A DNA stretch of 64,000 bases from Tenacibaculum sp. M341 (GCF_004337695.1 NZ_SJXJ01000014.1:1-64000); one strand, 5' to 3'. Numbered from the stretch's first letter, positions 48,692 to 59,232 are shown. Notes: generated by a model from the sequence alone, not told the origin. Translations and numbers: made by a program.

Positions 48692-49473
48692 ATACTAAAA
48701 ACATCTTTATCATTTAAAAAGCCTAGTTTATTTCTTACTTCTTCTTGATAGGTTTTATGTAATTCAGTATACACAATACATTCTTCTTCATTGTTTTCTT
48801 TAGATAAATTAGTACCCAAACAATCTAAAGCAATAGAATGTCCCACGTATTCAAAATCGTTACCGTCTTTACCAATTCTATTTACACCAATAGTGTAGCT
48901 CATATTTTCAATAGCTCTTGCTTTTAATAAAGCATCCCAAGCATTTACTCTTTTTTGAGGCCAACTAGCAATGTAAATTAATAGATCGTAGTTTTCTACA
49001 TTTCTAGCCCAAACAGGAAAACGCAAGTCGTAACAAATAAGAGGACAAATTTTCCAGCCTTTATATTCGATGATCAACTTTTGAGTTCCAGAAGCAAAAG
49101 TTTCATGCTCTTTTGCTAAAGTGAATGTATGACGTTTATCATAAAACTCAATTTCTCCAGATGGTAACACAAATAACAATCTATTATAAAAAATAGGGTT
49201 GTTGGTAGATGAATCTTTTATAATAATACTTCCAATAATTGCAGTTTGTTTTTGTTGTGCCATTTTTTGCATCCAAACTACAGTTTCACCATCCATGCTT
49301 TCAGCTAATTCATTAGCATTCATAGAAAATCCTGTAGAAAACATTTCAGGAAGAATAATAAGGTCAACATCATTAGAAATAGAATTGATTTTATCAGTAA
49401 AATAATTTCTGTTTTCTATTGGGTTTTCCCAAACCAAATTTGATTGGATAAAAGCTGTTTTTAGTGTGTTCAT
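48685..49473 (-). CDS. Nitrilase-superfamily amidohydrolase (omega-amidase YafV-like)
   Basis: The 262-residue cytosolic enzyme has the Glu-Lys-Cys triad of the carbon-nitrogen hydrolases: Glu in ILPEMFSTGFSM, Lys in YDKRHTFTLAKE, and Cys in PLICYDLRFPVWARN. The FSTGFSM and YDKRH patterns match omega-amidases of the YafV/Nit2 group, which hydrolyse 2-oxoglutaramate or 2-oxosuccinamate. The ATG at 49473 (MNTLKTAFIQ) is preferred over one 6 bp upstream because it starts the conserved strand directly. It ends inside a shared terminator. Confidence 0.92.
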   Translation of the reverse strand: MNTLKTAFIQSNLVWENPIENRNYFTDKINSISNDVDLIILPEMFSTGFSMNANELAESMDGETVVWMQKMAQQKQTAIIGSIIIKDSSTNNPIFYNRLLFVLPSGEIEFYDKRHTFTLAKEHETFASGTQKLIIEYKGWKICPLICYDLRFPVWARNVENYDLLIYIASWPQKRVNAWDALLKARAIENMSYTIGVNRIGKDGNDFEYVGHSIALDCLGTNLSKENNEEECIVYTELHKTYQEEVRNKLGFLNDKDVFSIS

Positions 49474-49747
49474 TACCAATATTCTTTATTTCAAATGTAA
49501 ACTATTTTAGTTAGAAGCATGTATGTTTAAGTTGCTACTTTTTACACTGGAATATATCATATCAGTTAAAAACAGGTATAGAAAGTAAATTACTTTTTGT
49601 TTCTTTGCCCAGAATGTGATTGCTACTTTTCTTCTTACTTAAGAAAACTAATCCATTCCACAGCGTTTCATTCGTAATAACATCAATTTTTGAGATGATA
49701 TTTTTTTACGTGGAGTTACGATTTTGATAATACGGTTATTTAACGCA

Positions 49748-52501
49748 ATGCAAACATTTATTCAAGAAACAATTCAGGATATATTAAAAACCACCACAAA
49801 CTTTGAGGAGGTTGTTTTTGTATTGCCATCAAAAAGAGCTGGAGTATTTGTAAAGCAAGCATTAAAAGATGCATCTGTAACCGGATTTTTACCTGAAATT
49901 TTAAATATTGAAGAATTTATTGAACAGGTTTCTGAAATAAAAAAAATAGATTCTATTCAATTGCTATTTCATTTTTATACTATTTATAAAGAGCAAGAAG
50001 AAAACCCTGATTCGTTTGATACATTTTCATCTTGGGCATTTACTGTGTTGCAAGATTTTAATGAAATAGATCAACATTTAGTAGATACAAGAGATGTTTT
50101 TATATATATCAGAGATTTAGAACGATTAAAAAAATGGTCTGTAAAAGGTACTTTTAAAGAAACCCCTCTAATAAAAGATCATTTTTCTTTTACCGAAAAA
50201 TTAAATGAATATTATGACGCTTTTTATGCTTTTTTATTAGAAAATAAAATAGGGTATCAAGGTTGCATGTATAGAGAGTCAACTAAAAAAATAGATGAGT
50301 ATTTAAAAGAGCATCCAGAAAAACAATTCTTTTTTATTGGCTTTAACGCATTGAATAAATCAGAAGAGCTTATTGTTAGTCGAATGTTGTTAGAAGGAAA
50401 TACCGAAATATATTGGGATATTGATCAGGCTTTTTTACATTCAAATCATCAAGCGGGTAACTTTATCAGAAAATATAAAACAAGATGGAAATACTATCAA
50501 ACGAACGAACTTAAAATTGTTGGAGATTGGTTTTCGAAAGAAAAAAACATTCAATTGATAGGAGCAGCCAAGAATATTTCTCAAATGAAATATGCAGGAG
50601 AGTTGTTGTCTAAGTTTCCAAGTCATAATAGTACAGCCTTGGTTTTATCAGATGAATCTTTACTACCTATTACCTTAAATTCGCTTCCAGAGAATGTTTC
50701 TTCTATAAACATAACAATGGGTTATCCGTTAAAAGATATGCCTACTACGAGCTTAATTTTATCTATTTTTCAGCTTTTTTTATTACAGGATAAGTTTAAA
50801 AAGCAAGAGGTAAATTTATTTTATTATAAAAGTGTTGTAAAATTTTTAAAACATCCATTAATTCATCGAGTTTTATCAGTAGACAATGATTCGCTTTCAG
50901 ATGTAATTACAACGATTATATTTAAAGAGAATCACACGTTTATTTCAGAAGATTTTATAGCAACTTTTTTAACAAAAATAGGACCTGAAACTAAAAAGTT
51001 AATATTAAATATTTTTTCTAAGTTTACTAATATTGATGAATTTTTACAGAGAATTTTAAAGTTAATTGATGGGTTAAAAAACGAAGTAATAGGTTTAGAA
51101 AAAGAGTTTCTATTTCGCTATTATACAGTTTTTGTTCAGTTACAAAATCATCAGAAAGCATTAGGATATTTTACCGATTTAAAAACCTTGTATCAGTTTT
51201 TTAATCAATTAATAGGATCAGAAAATTTATCCTTTCAAGGAGAGCCTTTAGAAGGACTTCAGTTAATGGGAATGTTAGAAACCCGTTTGTTAGATTTTGA
51301 TAATTTAATTATTACTTCTGTAAATGAAGGAATTTTACCGGGGAACTCAAAACAAACCTCGTTTATTCCGTTTGATGCTAAAGTTGCTTATGGTTTACCA
51401 ACTTATACAGAAAAAGACGCAATTTTTTCATATCACTTTTTTAGATTAATTCAGAGAGCTAAAAACGTTTTTTTAATTTATAATACTGAAGTTGATTCGT
51501 TTGGAGGTGGTGAAAAAAGCAGATTTATTACACAGTTGGAGTTGTTAAAAGAAGATATTCAAAGTAGAACTGTGAGCCCTAAAATTCATCCACAGATAAC
51601 CATTACCAAAGAGGTTGTAAAAAACGATGAAATTATTGATAAGCTAAAAGAGTTAGCTAAAAAAGGATTTTCACCATCGGCTCTAACCAACTATTTGTAC
51701 AATCCGTTAGCATTTTATCAGAAAAAAGTACTAAAAATTAAAGAGTTTGATGATATAGAAGAGGAAGTAGCTTTTAATACTTTAGGAACAGTAGTACATG
51801 AAACCTTAAGAGAATTGTACGAACCTTATGTGGGGAAGTTTCTATTATTGGAAAATGTAAAAGATATGGAAAGCAAAACGCATGCTTACATTATCAAATA
51901 CTTTTCTGAATACTTTAGAAATGGAGATATTTCTACAGGAAAAAATAGATTGATTTTTGAAGTTGCAGTTCGATTTGTTTCCAATTTTTTACAGCAGGAA
52001 AAAGACTTATTAAAAGACACGAATAATCAACTTAAAATTTTAGAAGTAGAAAAAGATTATGAAGCTTTTATTAATATTGAAGGTTTTGACTTTCCAATTA
52101 AAATTCATGGACAAGTTGATAGGGTTGATGAATTAAATGGTGTTACCAGAATTATTGATTATAAAACAGGAGCCGTAAAAGAGCCTGATTTAAAAGTATC
52201 GGATGTTTCAGAAATATTAGATTTTAAATACAGTAAAGCCATTCAGGTATTATTGTATGCTTTTATGTACACTGAAAATTTGAAAACAGATAAAGATATT
52301 CCTTTAGAAGCAGGTATCATTTCCTTTAAAAAACTAAAATCTGGATTTATGAAGTTGAATTTTTCTGAAAAATATAGAGGAAAAGATCACGAAGTTACTT
52401 CAGAAAGAATTGCTAATTTTATAGAACAAGTGTCACTTTTACTTAAAGAAATTTATAATCCAGAAGTTTCTTTTACAGAGCCAGCAGACTTACCGTTTTA
52501 A
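49748..52501 (+). CDS. AddB-like protein with PD-(D/E)XK nuclease domain
   Basis: The 917-residue protein has an N-terminal inactive helicase-like region: it keeps FVLPSKRAGVFVKQAL where AddB-type proteins have a P-loop, but the Walker A motif is absent. The C-terminal PDDEXK domain (about 640-917) carries GTVVHETLRELYEP, IHGQVDRVDELNGVTRIIDYKTG (the D...DYK catalytic core) and SKAIQVLLYAFMY. The AddB four-cysteine Fe-S staple is not visible. It should process double-strand breaks together with a UvrD-like AddA partner, but no such gene is in the window. The ATG at 49748 is taken; an upstream start at 49724 adds little. Confidence 0.85.
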   Translation: MQTFIQETIQDILKTTTNFEEVVFVLPSKRAGVFVKQALKDASVTGFLPEILNIEEFIEQVSEIKKIDSIQLLFHFYTIYKEQEENPDSFDTFSSWAFTVLQDFNEIDQHLVDTRDVFIYIRDLERLKKWSVKGTFKETPLIKDHFSFTEKLNEYYDAFYAFLLENKIGYQGCMYRESTKKIDEYLKEHPEKQFFFIGFNALNKSEELIVSRMLLEGNTEIYWDIDQAFLHSNHQAGNFIRKYKTRWKYYQTNELKIVGDWFSKEKNIQLIGAAKNISQMKYAGELLSKFPSHNSTALVLSDESLLPITLNSLPENVSSINITMGYPLKDMPTTSLILSIFQLFLLQDKFKKQEVNLFYYKSVVKFLKHPLIHRVLSVDNDSLSDVITTIIFKENHTFISEDFIATFLTKIGPETKKLILNIFSKFTNIDEFLQRILKLIDGLKNEVIGLEKEFLFRYYTVFVQLQNHQKALGYFTDLKTLYQFFNQLIGSENLSFQGEPLEGLQLMGMLETRLLDFDNLIITSVNEGILPGNSKQTSFIPFDAKVAYGLPTYTEKDAIFSYHFFRLIQRAKNVFLIYNTEVDSFGGGEKSRFITQLELLKEDIQSRTVSPKIHPQITITKEVVKNDEIIDKLKELAKKGFSPSALTNYLYNPLAFYQKKVLKIKEFDDIEEEVAFNTLGTVVHETLRELYEPYVGKFLLLENVKDMESKTHAYIIKYFSEYFRNGDISTGKNRLIFEVAVRFVSNFLQQEKDLLKDTNNQLKILEVEKDYEAFINIEGFDFPIKIHGQVDRVDELNGVTRIIDYKTGAVKEPDLKVSDVSEILDFKYSKAIQVLLYAFMYTENLKTDKDIPLEAGIISFKKLKSGFMKLNFSEKYRGKDHEVTSERIANFIEQVSLLLKEIYNPEVSFTEPADLPF

Positions 52502-52842
52502 TTTTATTGTTAAAGTAGTTTTTCGTATTTACTTCTAAAAAAATCAAACATATTTACGTGTGAAAATTCTAGTTGTTTTTATTGTTGGTTAATCTAATGT
52601 TTTGATTTTAAAAATATTATTTCTAAATTTAGATCAAAGTAAAAGAAACCTCCGTTTAATAACTTAAAGTTGTTTTGTGTATTAGAAAACCAATTGTATT
52701 CAACTTTAAAGTATATATCTACAAATGAAAATAAATTCAATTTGCGGTAGTTTGTTACCAATAATTGCGTGAAATAATCAACCAATAAAATGAAAGGTTG
52801 TAATAATATCTTTTAACCAAAGAAAACTAACTAAACCCAAAG
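52502..52842. other. 341-bp AT-rich intergenic region without a supported gene
   Basis: This gap between the nuclease gene and the envelope operon at 52843 holds no convincing ORF, hairpin with T-tract or repeat. A TATCTTTT close to the -7 consensus lies about 30 nt before the ATG at 52843. A 63-codon ORF on the minus strand was considered and not accepted. Confidence 0.6.
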
Positions 52843-53511
52843 ATGAAAAAATTGCAGAAAAATATTTTGCTATGTTTTGTCCTTTATTCTTTTTTAATCA
52901 ATGCTCAATCTGATAAAGCAGCTTTAATTTGGTTTGATGACGTTTTAGGCGCTAAAAACTCACCATTAAAGTCAGGAGCCAATTATGATAAATTATACAG
53001 AACAGGAAAAGGAAATCATAACTTTTATTTAGAAGATAAGTTTTATTTAACCAACATTCAGTACAATGGTCAATTGTATTACGATGTTCTTGCTAAGTAT
53101 GATATAAATTCTGATAATTTAGTTGTAAAAACCAATTCAGGATCTATTATGATTCCTAGAAAAAATGTCTCTTTTTTTTCAATAGCTAATAAGCATAATT
53201 TTTATAAAATAGATAATAGTTTTTATGCAGAAGCTTTCAAATCAAAAAACATAACACTTTTACGAAGTCATGTAAAGGAGAAAATTAAAACATACAAAAG
53301 AGATTTTGTAGAGTATAAATTCAAACCTAAAATTGAATATAAAGTACTGTTCAATGATGTTTTAATGGATATTGATAAGAAGAAAAAATGGATACTATTA
53401 TTCCCTGAGAAAGAAGAAGAAATAGATAAGTTCTTTTCCAGTTACAAGAAAATATTTAAAACATCTAAAGAAGAGTTTTTTGTAAACCTAATTAAATATA
53501 TCAATAATTAA
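52843..53511 (+). CDS. Exported protein of unknown function, first gene of a TonB receptor operon
   Basis: The 222-residue protein has a signal peptide (MKKLQKNILLCFVLYSFLINAQ) and a basic, aromatic-rich mature domain (NHNFYLEDKFYLTNIQYNGQ, DVLAKYDINSDNLVVKTNSG, and a Lys-rich C-terminal half with KWILLFPEKEEEIDKFFSSYKK). No family is recognised. It is 7 bp upstream of the STN receptor and so leads the four-gene operon 52843-59232. Its place upstream of a TonB receptor suggests a periplasmic or surface partner of that system. Confidence 0.7.
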   Translation: MKKLQKNILLCFVLYSFLINAQSDKAALIWFDDVLGAKNSPLKSGANYDKLYRTGKGNHNFYLEDKFYLTNIQYNGQLYYDVLAKYDINSDNLVVKTNSGSIMIPRKNVSFFSIANKHNFYKIDNSFYAEAFKSKNITLLRSHVKEKIKTYKRDFVEYKFKPKIEYKVLFNDVLMDIDKKKKWILLFPEKEEEIDKFFSSYKKIFKTSKEEFFVNLIKYINN

Positions 53512-53518
53512 GTTTAAT

Positions 53519-56281
53519 ATGAGAAAGAGAATTACTTTATTATCAGTTTTTTTGTGTTTTCTTCAGGTGTATTCACAACAGCAGAAAAACATATCTATTA
53601 CTTTATCAAATACCTCTATTTTAGAGTCTATACAATTAATAGAAAAAAATACATCATATCAATTTTTCTTTATTGATTCTTGGCTTGCAAGTCCCAAAAA
53701 AGTCAATAAAGAATTTAAGAATACTACAATTGATACTTTGTTGAGATTCATTTTTGATGAAACCAATGTTAATTATTTTATTACAGAGGGAAACAAAATA
53801 ATATTAAGTAATAACAATGTTATTTACGAAAGTGTTTACAGGAAACAGAAAGTTGATGTAGATGTCAATATAGATACAACTTCTACTTCAATCCCCGTAT
53901 TTATAGCAAAAAGTAATTTTGAAAAAAAGAAAGCTAATACAATAAAAACTATAAAAATTGGTAAAGAAAATAATAGATTAAAACAAAGGAAGTACACACT
54001 AAAAGGTGTTGTGAAAAATAAAGCAACTAAAGCAGCTATATCTGATTTGGTTTTGTTAGTTAGAAAAACAAACACCTATGCAGTGACAGATAAAAGTGGA
54101 AATTTTACCATAAAACTCCCTCACGGAATTCATCTAATTGAAACCATTCTATCAGGTATAAAAACCACTAAAACAAGGTTTATTATATATGGTGATGGAT
54201 CTTATAATTTTAATTTAAGTGATGATGATGATACATTATTAAATGAAGTAGTTGTAAAATCGAATAGATTAGAGAATGTAAAAAGTTTAGTAACTGGAGT
54301 TTCTCAAATTAAATCTGAAAAAGTTAAAGTTGTACCGCAAGTTTTAGGAGAACGAAATCTACTTAAAATAGCAACTACTTTACCAGGTATTAAAAGTGCA
54401 GGAGAAGCATCTGAAGGAATACATGTTAGAGGAGGAAAATCAGATCAAAATTTATTTTTATTGGATAATAACACCATTTATAATCCGACTCACTTTTTTG
54501 GCATTTTTTCAGCAGTCAACCCATTTACAACTAAAGATTTAAAAATATACAAAGGAAATATTCCAGCTAGGTATGGAGGCAGGTTGTCTTCTGTTTTTGA
54601 TATTGTTTCAAAAAAGAGTGATACTGAAAAAATTAAAGGAGAAATGTCTCTGGGATTAGTTTCAAGTAATTTAAGTGCAGAAATACCTGTAGTTAAAGGG
54701 AAATCAGGACTTATTGTTGGAGGAAGAAGTAGCTACTCTAATTGGATTTTAAGAGCTTTAGATAATAAAGAACTAAGAAAAAGTAGTGCTTCTTTTTATG
54801 ATGTTATAGCAAAATATGATCATCAAATTAATGATAATAACTCACTAAATGGAACATTTTTTTACAGTAATGATGCTTACAGTATTGCTTCAGATACTAC
54901 TAACGCCTACTCAAATAAATTAGTTTCTTTAAAATGGGCGCATAAATTCAATGAGAAAAATTACGGGAGTATTCAATTATCAAATAGTAATTATGCTTTT
55001 AAAATAAATTTTGATGGTCAAACAAATACCAATTTCGATTTAAGATACAATATAGATGAATTTCAAATGAATCTTAATATGAATTATGTGTACTCCGATA
55101 AACACAAGTTTAATTATGGAGTGGCAAGTAAGTTGTATCAAATAAATCCAGGAGTAATTGAACCTTTTGGTAATGAGTCTATAGTCAGTCCGTTTACTGT
55201 ACCACAAGAAAAAGCACTGGAGAGTTCGTTATTTATAGCTGATGATTTTACAATTAATGAAAAATTAAGTGCAAGTATAGGAGCCCGGTATACTCTATAT
55301 ACGTCGTTAGGAGCGTCTACACAAAGAATTTATGACGATACAAAACCCAAAAGTGATGCATCTGTTATTGCTACTCAAGAATTTGGTAATAATGAAATTC
55401 AAAAAACATACAATGGTCTAAGCCTACGATTATCTACTCGGTATTTATTAAACAAAAATCTATCAGTAAAAGCTAGTTTTAATAATTCGTATCAGTTTAT
55501 TCATCGCTTATCTAATAATGCCTCTGCAAATCCAACTGATACATGGACATTGTCTAATATAAATGTAAAGCCACAGCAATCAATGCAAGGAGCGTTAGGT
55601 GTTTACAAGAATTTACCAAACGATATTGAAATAAGTATGGAAGGGTATTACAGAAAATATAAAAACTTGGTAGATTATAAAGTTGGTGCTAGTTTTTTAT
55701 TGAATGAATTTATAGAAACCGAAATTCTTCAAGGTCCAGGAGAGTCTTATGGTTTAGAATTTTTATTAAGAAAAAACTCAGGAAAGTTAAATGGATGGTT
55801 TGGTTATAATTATTCAAGATCATTTATTGAATTAGATGGAGACTTTCCAGAAGAAGTTGTTAATGACGGTAATCCTTTTCCTTCAAATTTTGACCAACCG
55901 CATGATTTTAACTTAGTAGCCAATTATAAACTAACAGACAGGTACAGTATTTCTACAAACTTTACATATCAAACAGGTAGACCAGTAACTTATCCGATAG
56001 GGAAATATTCATCACAAGGGAGTGAATTTATTGTTTTTAGTGATAGAAATGAATTTAGAATTCCAGATTATTACCGATTAGATTTAGGTGTAAATATTGA
56101 AGGAAATCACAAGCTTAAAAAAGCAGGACATAGTTTTTGGACAATTTCGGTTTATAATGTTTTAGGAAGAAATAACCCTTACTCCGTTTTTTTTACTACT
56201 GAAGATGGTGTAATTCAATCCTATCAGAGTTCTATTTTTTCAAGACCAATACCAACCATTTCGTACAATTTAAAATTTTAA
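53519..56281 (+). CDS. TonB-dependent receptor with STN and carboxypeptidase-regulatory domains
   Basis: The 920-residue protein has a signal peptide (MRKRITLLSVFLCFLQVYSQ), an STN domain (about 22-100; ISITLSNTSILESIQLIEKN), a linker, a CarboxypepD_reg-like domain (about 160-240; YTLKGVVKNKATKAAISD), a plug (about 250-370; EGIHVRGGKSDQNLFLLDN) and a barrel. It has no FecR/sigma partner in the operon, although the STN domain usually signals through one. The next gene is a DUF4249 lipoprotein, the normal partner of this receptor subgroup. The ligand is unknown. Confidence 0.92.
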   Translation: MRKRITLLSVFLCFLQVYSQQQKNISITLSNTSILESIQLIEKNTSYQFFFIDSWLASPKKVNKEFKNTTIDTLLRFIFDETNVNYFITEGNKIILSNNNVIYESVYRKQKVDVDVNIDTTSTSIPVFIAKSNFEKKKANTIKTIKIGKENNRLKQRKYTLKGVVKNKATKAAISDLVLLVRKTNTYAVTDKSGNFTIKLPHGIHLIETILSGIKTTKTRFIIYGDGSYNFNLSDDDDTLLNEVVVKSNRLENVKSLVTGVSQIKSEKVKVVPQVLGERNLLKIATTLPGIKSAGEASEGIHVRGGKSDQNLFLLDNNTIYNPTHFFGIFSAVNPFTTKDLKIYKGNIPARYGGRLSSVFDIVSKKSDTEKIKGEMSLGLVSSNLSAEIPVVKGKSGLIVGGRSSYSNWILRALDNKELRKSSASFYDVIAKYDHQINDNNSLNGTFFYSNDAYSIASDTTNAYSNKLVSLKWAHKFNEKNYGSIQLSNSNYAFKINFDGQTNTNFDLRYNIDEFQMNLNMNYVYSDKHKFNYGVASKLYQINPGVIEPFGNESIVSPFTVPQEKALESSLFIADDFTINEKLSASIGARYTLYTSLGASTQRIYDDTKPKSDASVIATQEFGNNEIQKTYNGLSLRLSTRYLLNKNLSVKASFNNSYQFIHRLSNNASANPTDTWTLSNINVKPQQSMQGALGVYKNLPNDIEISMEGYYRKYKNLVDYKVGASFLLNEFIETEILQGPGESYGLEFLLRKNSGKLNGWFGYNYSRSFIELDGDFPEEVVNDGNPFPSNFDQPHDFNLVANYKLTDRYSISTNFTYQTGRPVTYPIGKYSSQGSEFIVFSDRNEFRIPDYYRLDLGVNIEGNHKLKKAGHSFWTISVYNVLGRNNPYSVFFTTEDGVIQSYQSSIFSRPIPTISYNLKF

Positions 56282-56285
56282 TTTT

Positions 56286-57503
56286 ATGAAACTGAAAAAT
56301 ACGATTATAATAATTTGTGCAGCTATTTTTCTAAATGCTTGTATAGAACCTGTAAATATTGAAGGTATAAATTACAAAGATTTTATAGCAGTAGAAGCTT
56401 CTGTTACTAGTGAAGTCAAAAAGCATACAGTTAAAATTACCAGAACATCTACTTTAGATGCTAAAGAAACAATAAAAGAATCAGGAGCCATTGTTAGTGT
56501 AGAAGATGATAGTCAGAATATATTTAGATTTATAGAAACTTCTAATGGTGAATATGAATCTGAAAATGAGTTTAAAGCAGAAGTAGGCAAAGCATATACT
56601 TTAAAAATAACCACAAAAGATGGTAAGGCTTATGCATCTTCTGCAGAAACAATAACAGGAATAGCAGCAATAGATGAAATTACAGCAGCAAGAGAATTTA
56701 ATTCGTTAGATGAAGAAGGAGTTCAAATATATGTTCAATCTAAAAGTGAAGATGAAAATGCTAAATATTTTAGGTATGAGTATGAAGAAACATATAAAAT
56801 AAGAGCTCCATATTATAGTCCAAACAAGGCAATACCACATCCTTTTACTGATGAAGTTATTTTAATAGTACCAGATTTAGAAAGTGCCGAAATCTGTTAC
56901 GCAACACAAAAGTCGAATAAATTAGTGCAAACTGATGTCGCTAATTTATCATCTAATGAAGTAGATTTTGGAGTCAGATTTATTGCTAGAGATAATTACA
57001 TAATTAGGCATAGGTATAGTATTTTATTAAAACAAAATGTTCAATCTTTTGAAGCCTACAGATATTTTCAAACGTTAAATGAATTATCTTCAATAGAAAA
57101 TGTTTTCAATCAAAATCAACCAGGATTTCTTTCAGGAAATATAAGATCAGTAAATGATCCTAAAGAAAAAGTAATAGGTTTTTTTGAAGTGAATTCAGTA
57201 TCAACAAAAAGATTCTTTTTAAATGGTATCGATTTTTTTACCGATATATATGCTGATTATCCTGCAAGTTGTTCATTTGGAGCACCACCTGTAAAAGATA
57301 TGGCAGATAATGTGGTATTAGCGGGAATTTTAAGAGCTGGTACTTTAGTTTATTATAAAGACTATGCAGAGAATTTAGGATTGGATTTAGGTTGTGATAA
57401 TGGAGCTGGAGAAGGATGTGGTCCTTATGTTTTAGTTTCCAAAGCTTGTGGAGATTGTAGAGTATTAGGTTCAGAAGTGAAACCAGATTTTTGGATAGAT
57501 TAA
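56286..57503 (+). CDS. DUF4249-family surface lipoprotein
   Basis: The 405-residue protein has a lipoprotein signal (MKLKNTIIIICAAIFLNAC, Cys19) followed by the DUF4249 start IEPVNIEGINYKDFIAVEASVTSEVKKHTVKITRTS. The middle contains the repeated beta-strand and GKAYTLKITTKDGKAYASSAE pattern, and the C-terminus has clustered cysteines (CSFGAP, CDNGAGEGCGPY, CGDCR). DUF4249 proteins are surface-exposed partners of TonB receptors, as here, 4 bp after the receptor. The cysteine-rich tail could form disulfides at the surface. Confidence 0.9.
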   Translation: MKLKNTIIIICAAIFLNACIEPVNIEGINYKDFIAVEASVTSEVKKHTVKITRTSTLDAKETIKESGAIVSVEDDSQNIFRFIETSNGEYESENEFKAEVGKAYTLKITTKDGKAYASSAETITGIAAIDEITAAREFNSLDEEGVQIYVQSKSEDENAKYFRYEYEETYKIRAPYYSPNKAIPHPFTDEVILIVPDLESAEICYATQKSNKLVQTDVANLSSNEVDFGVRFIARDNYIIRHRYSILLKQNVQSFEAYRYFQTLNELSSIENVFNQNQPGFLSGNIRSVNDPKEKVIGFFEVNSVSTKRFFLNGIDFFTDIYADYPASCSFGAPPVKDMADNVVLAGILRAGTLVYYKDYAENLGLDLGCDNGAGEGCGPYVLVSKACGDCRVLGSEVKPDFWID

Positions 57504-57513
57504 AAATTAGCGT

Positions 57514-59232
57514 ATGAAAACTAAAATTCTTTTTCTTTTTTGTGGATTGTTAACTATATCCAATCTAGTAAGTCAGGTTGAAGTAGCACCAAAACAATAT
57601 GAAGAGTATAAACGATTACCTCAAGAAAACATATATGTACATTTTAATACGAATTTTTTACTAGTAGGAGAATCATTATTTTACAAAGTATATTGCTTAA
57701 ATAAGCAAACTAAAAAGATGAGTAACTTAAGTAAGATTGCTTATGTTGAATTACTCGATAAAGATTTAAAAAGCGTATATAAAGATAAAATCAAGATTAA
57801 AAACGGAGTTGGTCAAGGTGATTTTTTTATTTCAAAAAACTTAGCATCTGGAAATTATAAGTTGATAGCGTATACCAATTGGATGAAAAATAAAAACGAG
57901 TTTTACAATGAGAATGTTTATTTAATCAATCCATATTCTCAAAAGTTAATCTCAGAAAATACAGGAGTTAATGAGTTGATTAAAAGTAATATTGAAGTGC
58001 TTGATCATTCAAATACAATTTCGTTAAACAAACAAACATTTAAAAAAAGAGAAAAAGTAGTAGTCAATGCTAAAAAATTGAATGATTTTGGAGGAAGTTA
58101 TTCTATATCAGTTCGTAAAAAGAGTCCAGATTTTTTCAAAAAGAAGTCAACGGTCAAAAAATATACAACTTCAAATTATACATCAAATATTAAATATTTA
58201 GCTAAGAATTTAAAAACAAATGAGCTTGTACTACCAGACTTTAGAGGACAATTAATTATTGGGAATGTACATGATGAAAAAACGAATAAAGGAGTTGAAA
58301 ATAAAATAGTAGGGTTGTCTTTTATCGGCAAAAAAGGATTTTATAAAACAGCAGTTACGAATCAAAAAGGTGTTTTCTATTTTAATGTTGATGAAGAGCA
58401 GTATCCATCTAAAGGTTTTATACAATTATTGGATGCAAATACAGAAAACACCAAGTTAAAAATTGAGATTATAAAAAATAAAGATCTCGATTTTTCTGAG
58501 CTAAAATTCAATGAAATTAAAACAAATGATGTTTTAGACAGTATTATTGATCAGCGCAGTATTTATACTCAGATAGAAAATACTTTTTCAGAAAAAAAGC
58601 AAGATTCCATTTTACAAGGTAAAAGTACTCAACAATTGTATTTAGAAGATTTTAAAGCGTATAAACTAGATGATTTTAATAGGTTTAAAACTTTAAAAGA
58701 AACAATTATTGAGGTGTTAGATATTGTGTCTTTTAAAAAGAAAGAAGATCAATATATTTTTAAAATAGAAAGAGAAAAGTTGAATTATGTGTATATATAT
58801 GCTCCGTTAGTAGTAATCGATGGTTACATTGTAAAGCATCATGGAGATATTATAAATTATGATGCAAAAGGGATAGATGAAATTCTTGTATCTCAAAAAA
58901 TATATCAATTCAGTGGAGGTTTTTATGGAGGTATTATCTACATAAAAACGTTCAATGGAGATTTTAAACCTAAGATAAATCAAGATGTTTTTCAATTAGA
59001 AATGGAGCCATTAGAACTTGAAAAAAACTATTACAATGGAGGTTCAAACATAATTAACAAAAGAATTCCAGATTACAGGATTCAATTACTGTGGAATGCT
59101 AATTTGAACATTGATAGTAAAGAGTTGTCATTTTATACTTCAGATATTAAAGGTGTTTATGAAATAGATATTCAAGGATACACACAACAAGGAAAACCGA
59201 TATCTATTCAAAAGGAATTTACAGTTGAATGA
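57514..59232 (+). CDS. Exported protein with MG2-like (alpha-2-macroglobulin N-terminal) domain
   Basis: The 572-residue protein has a signal peptide (MKTKILFLFCGLLTISNLVSQ) and then an MG2-like domain (about 30-130): YVHFNTNFLLVGESLFYKVY, KDKIKIKNGVGQGDFFISKNLASGNYKLIAYTNWMKN, as in the N-terminal part of alpha-2-macroglobulin-type proteins. A later CarboxypepD-like sheet follows (about 245-300; GQLIIGNVHDEKTNKGVENK). It lacks the thioester (CGEQ) motif, so it is not a full macroglobulin. It ends the receptor operon, 10 bp after the DUF4249 gene. Flavobacterial DUF4249/receptor operons often carry such a third gene. Confidence 0.8.
   Translation: MKTKILFLFCGLLTISNLVSQVEVAPKQYEEYKRLPQENIYVHFNTNFLLVGESLFYKVYCLNKQTKKMSNLSKIAYVELLDKDLKSVYKDKIKIKNGVGQGDFFISKNLASGNYKLIAYTNWMKNKNEFYNENVYLINPYSQKLISENTGVNELIKSNIEVLDHSNTISLNKQTFKKREKVVVNAKKLNDFGGSYSISVRKKSPDFFKKKSTVKKYTTSNYTSNIKYLAKNLKTNELVLPDFRGQLIIGNVHDEKTNKGVENKIVGLSFIGKKGFYKTAVTNQKGVFYFNVDEEQYPSKGFIQLLDANTENTKLKIEIIKNKDLDFSELKFNEIKTNDVLDSIIDQRSIYTQIENTFSEKKQDSILQGKSTQQLYLEDFKAYKLDDFNRFKTLKETIIEVLDIVSFKKKEDQYIFKIEREKLNYVYIYAPLVVIDGYIVKHHGDIINYDAKGIDEILVSQKIYQFSGGFYGGIIYIKTFNGDFKPKINQDVFQLEMEPLELEKNYYNGGSNIINKRIPDYRIQLLWNANLNIDSKELSFYTSDIKGVYEIDIQGYTQQGKPISIQKEFTVE

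Noticed and set aside
52594-52785. Minus-strand ORF of 63 codons in the 341-bp gap before the envelope operon.
   Set aside because: Very AT-rich, Phe/Asn/Leu-biased, no recognisable motif and no promoter box on that strand.
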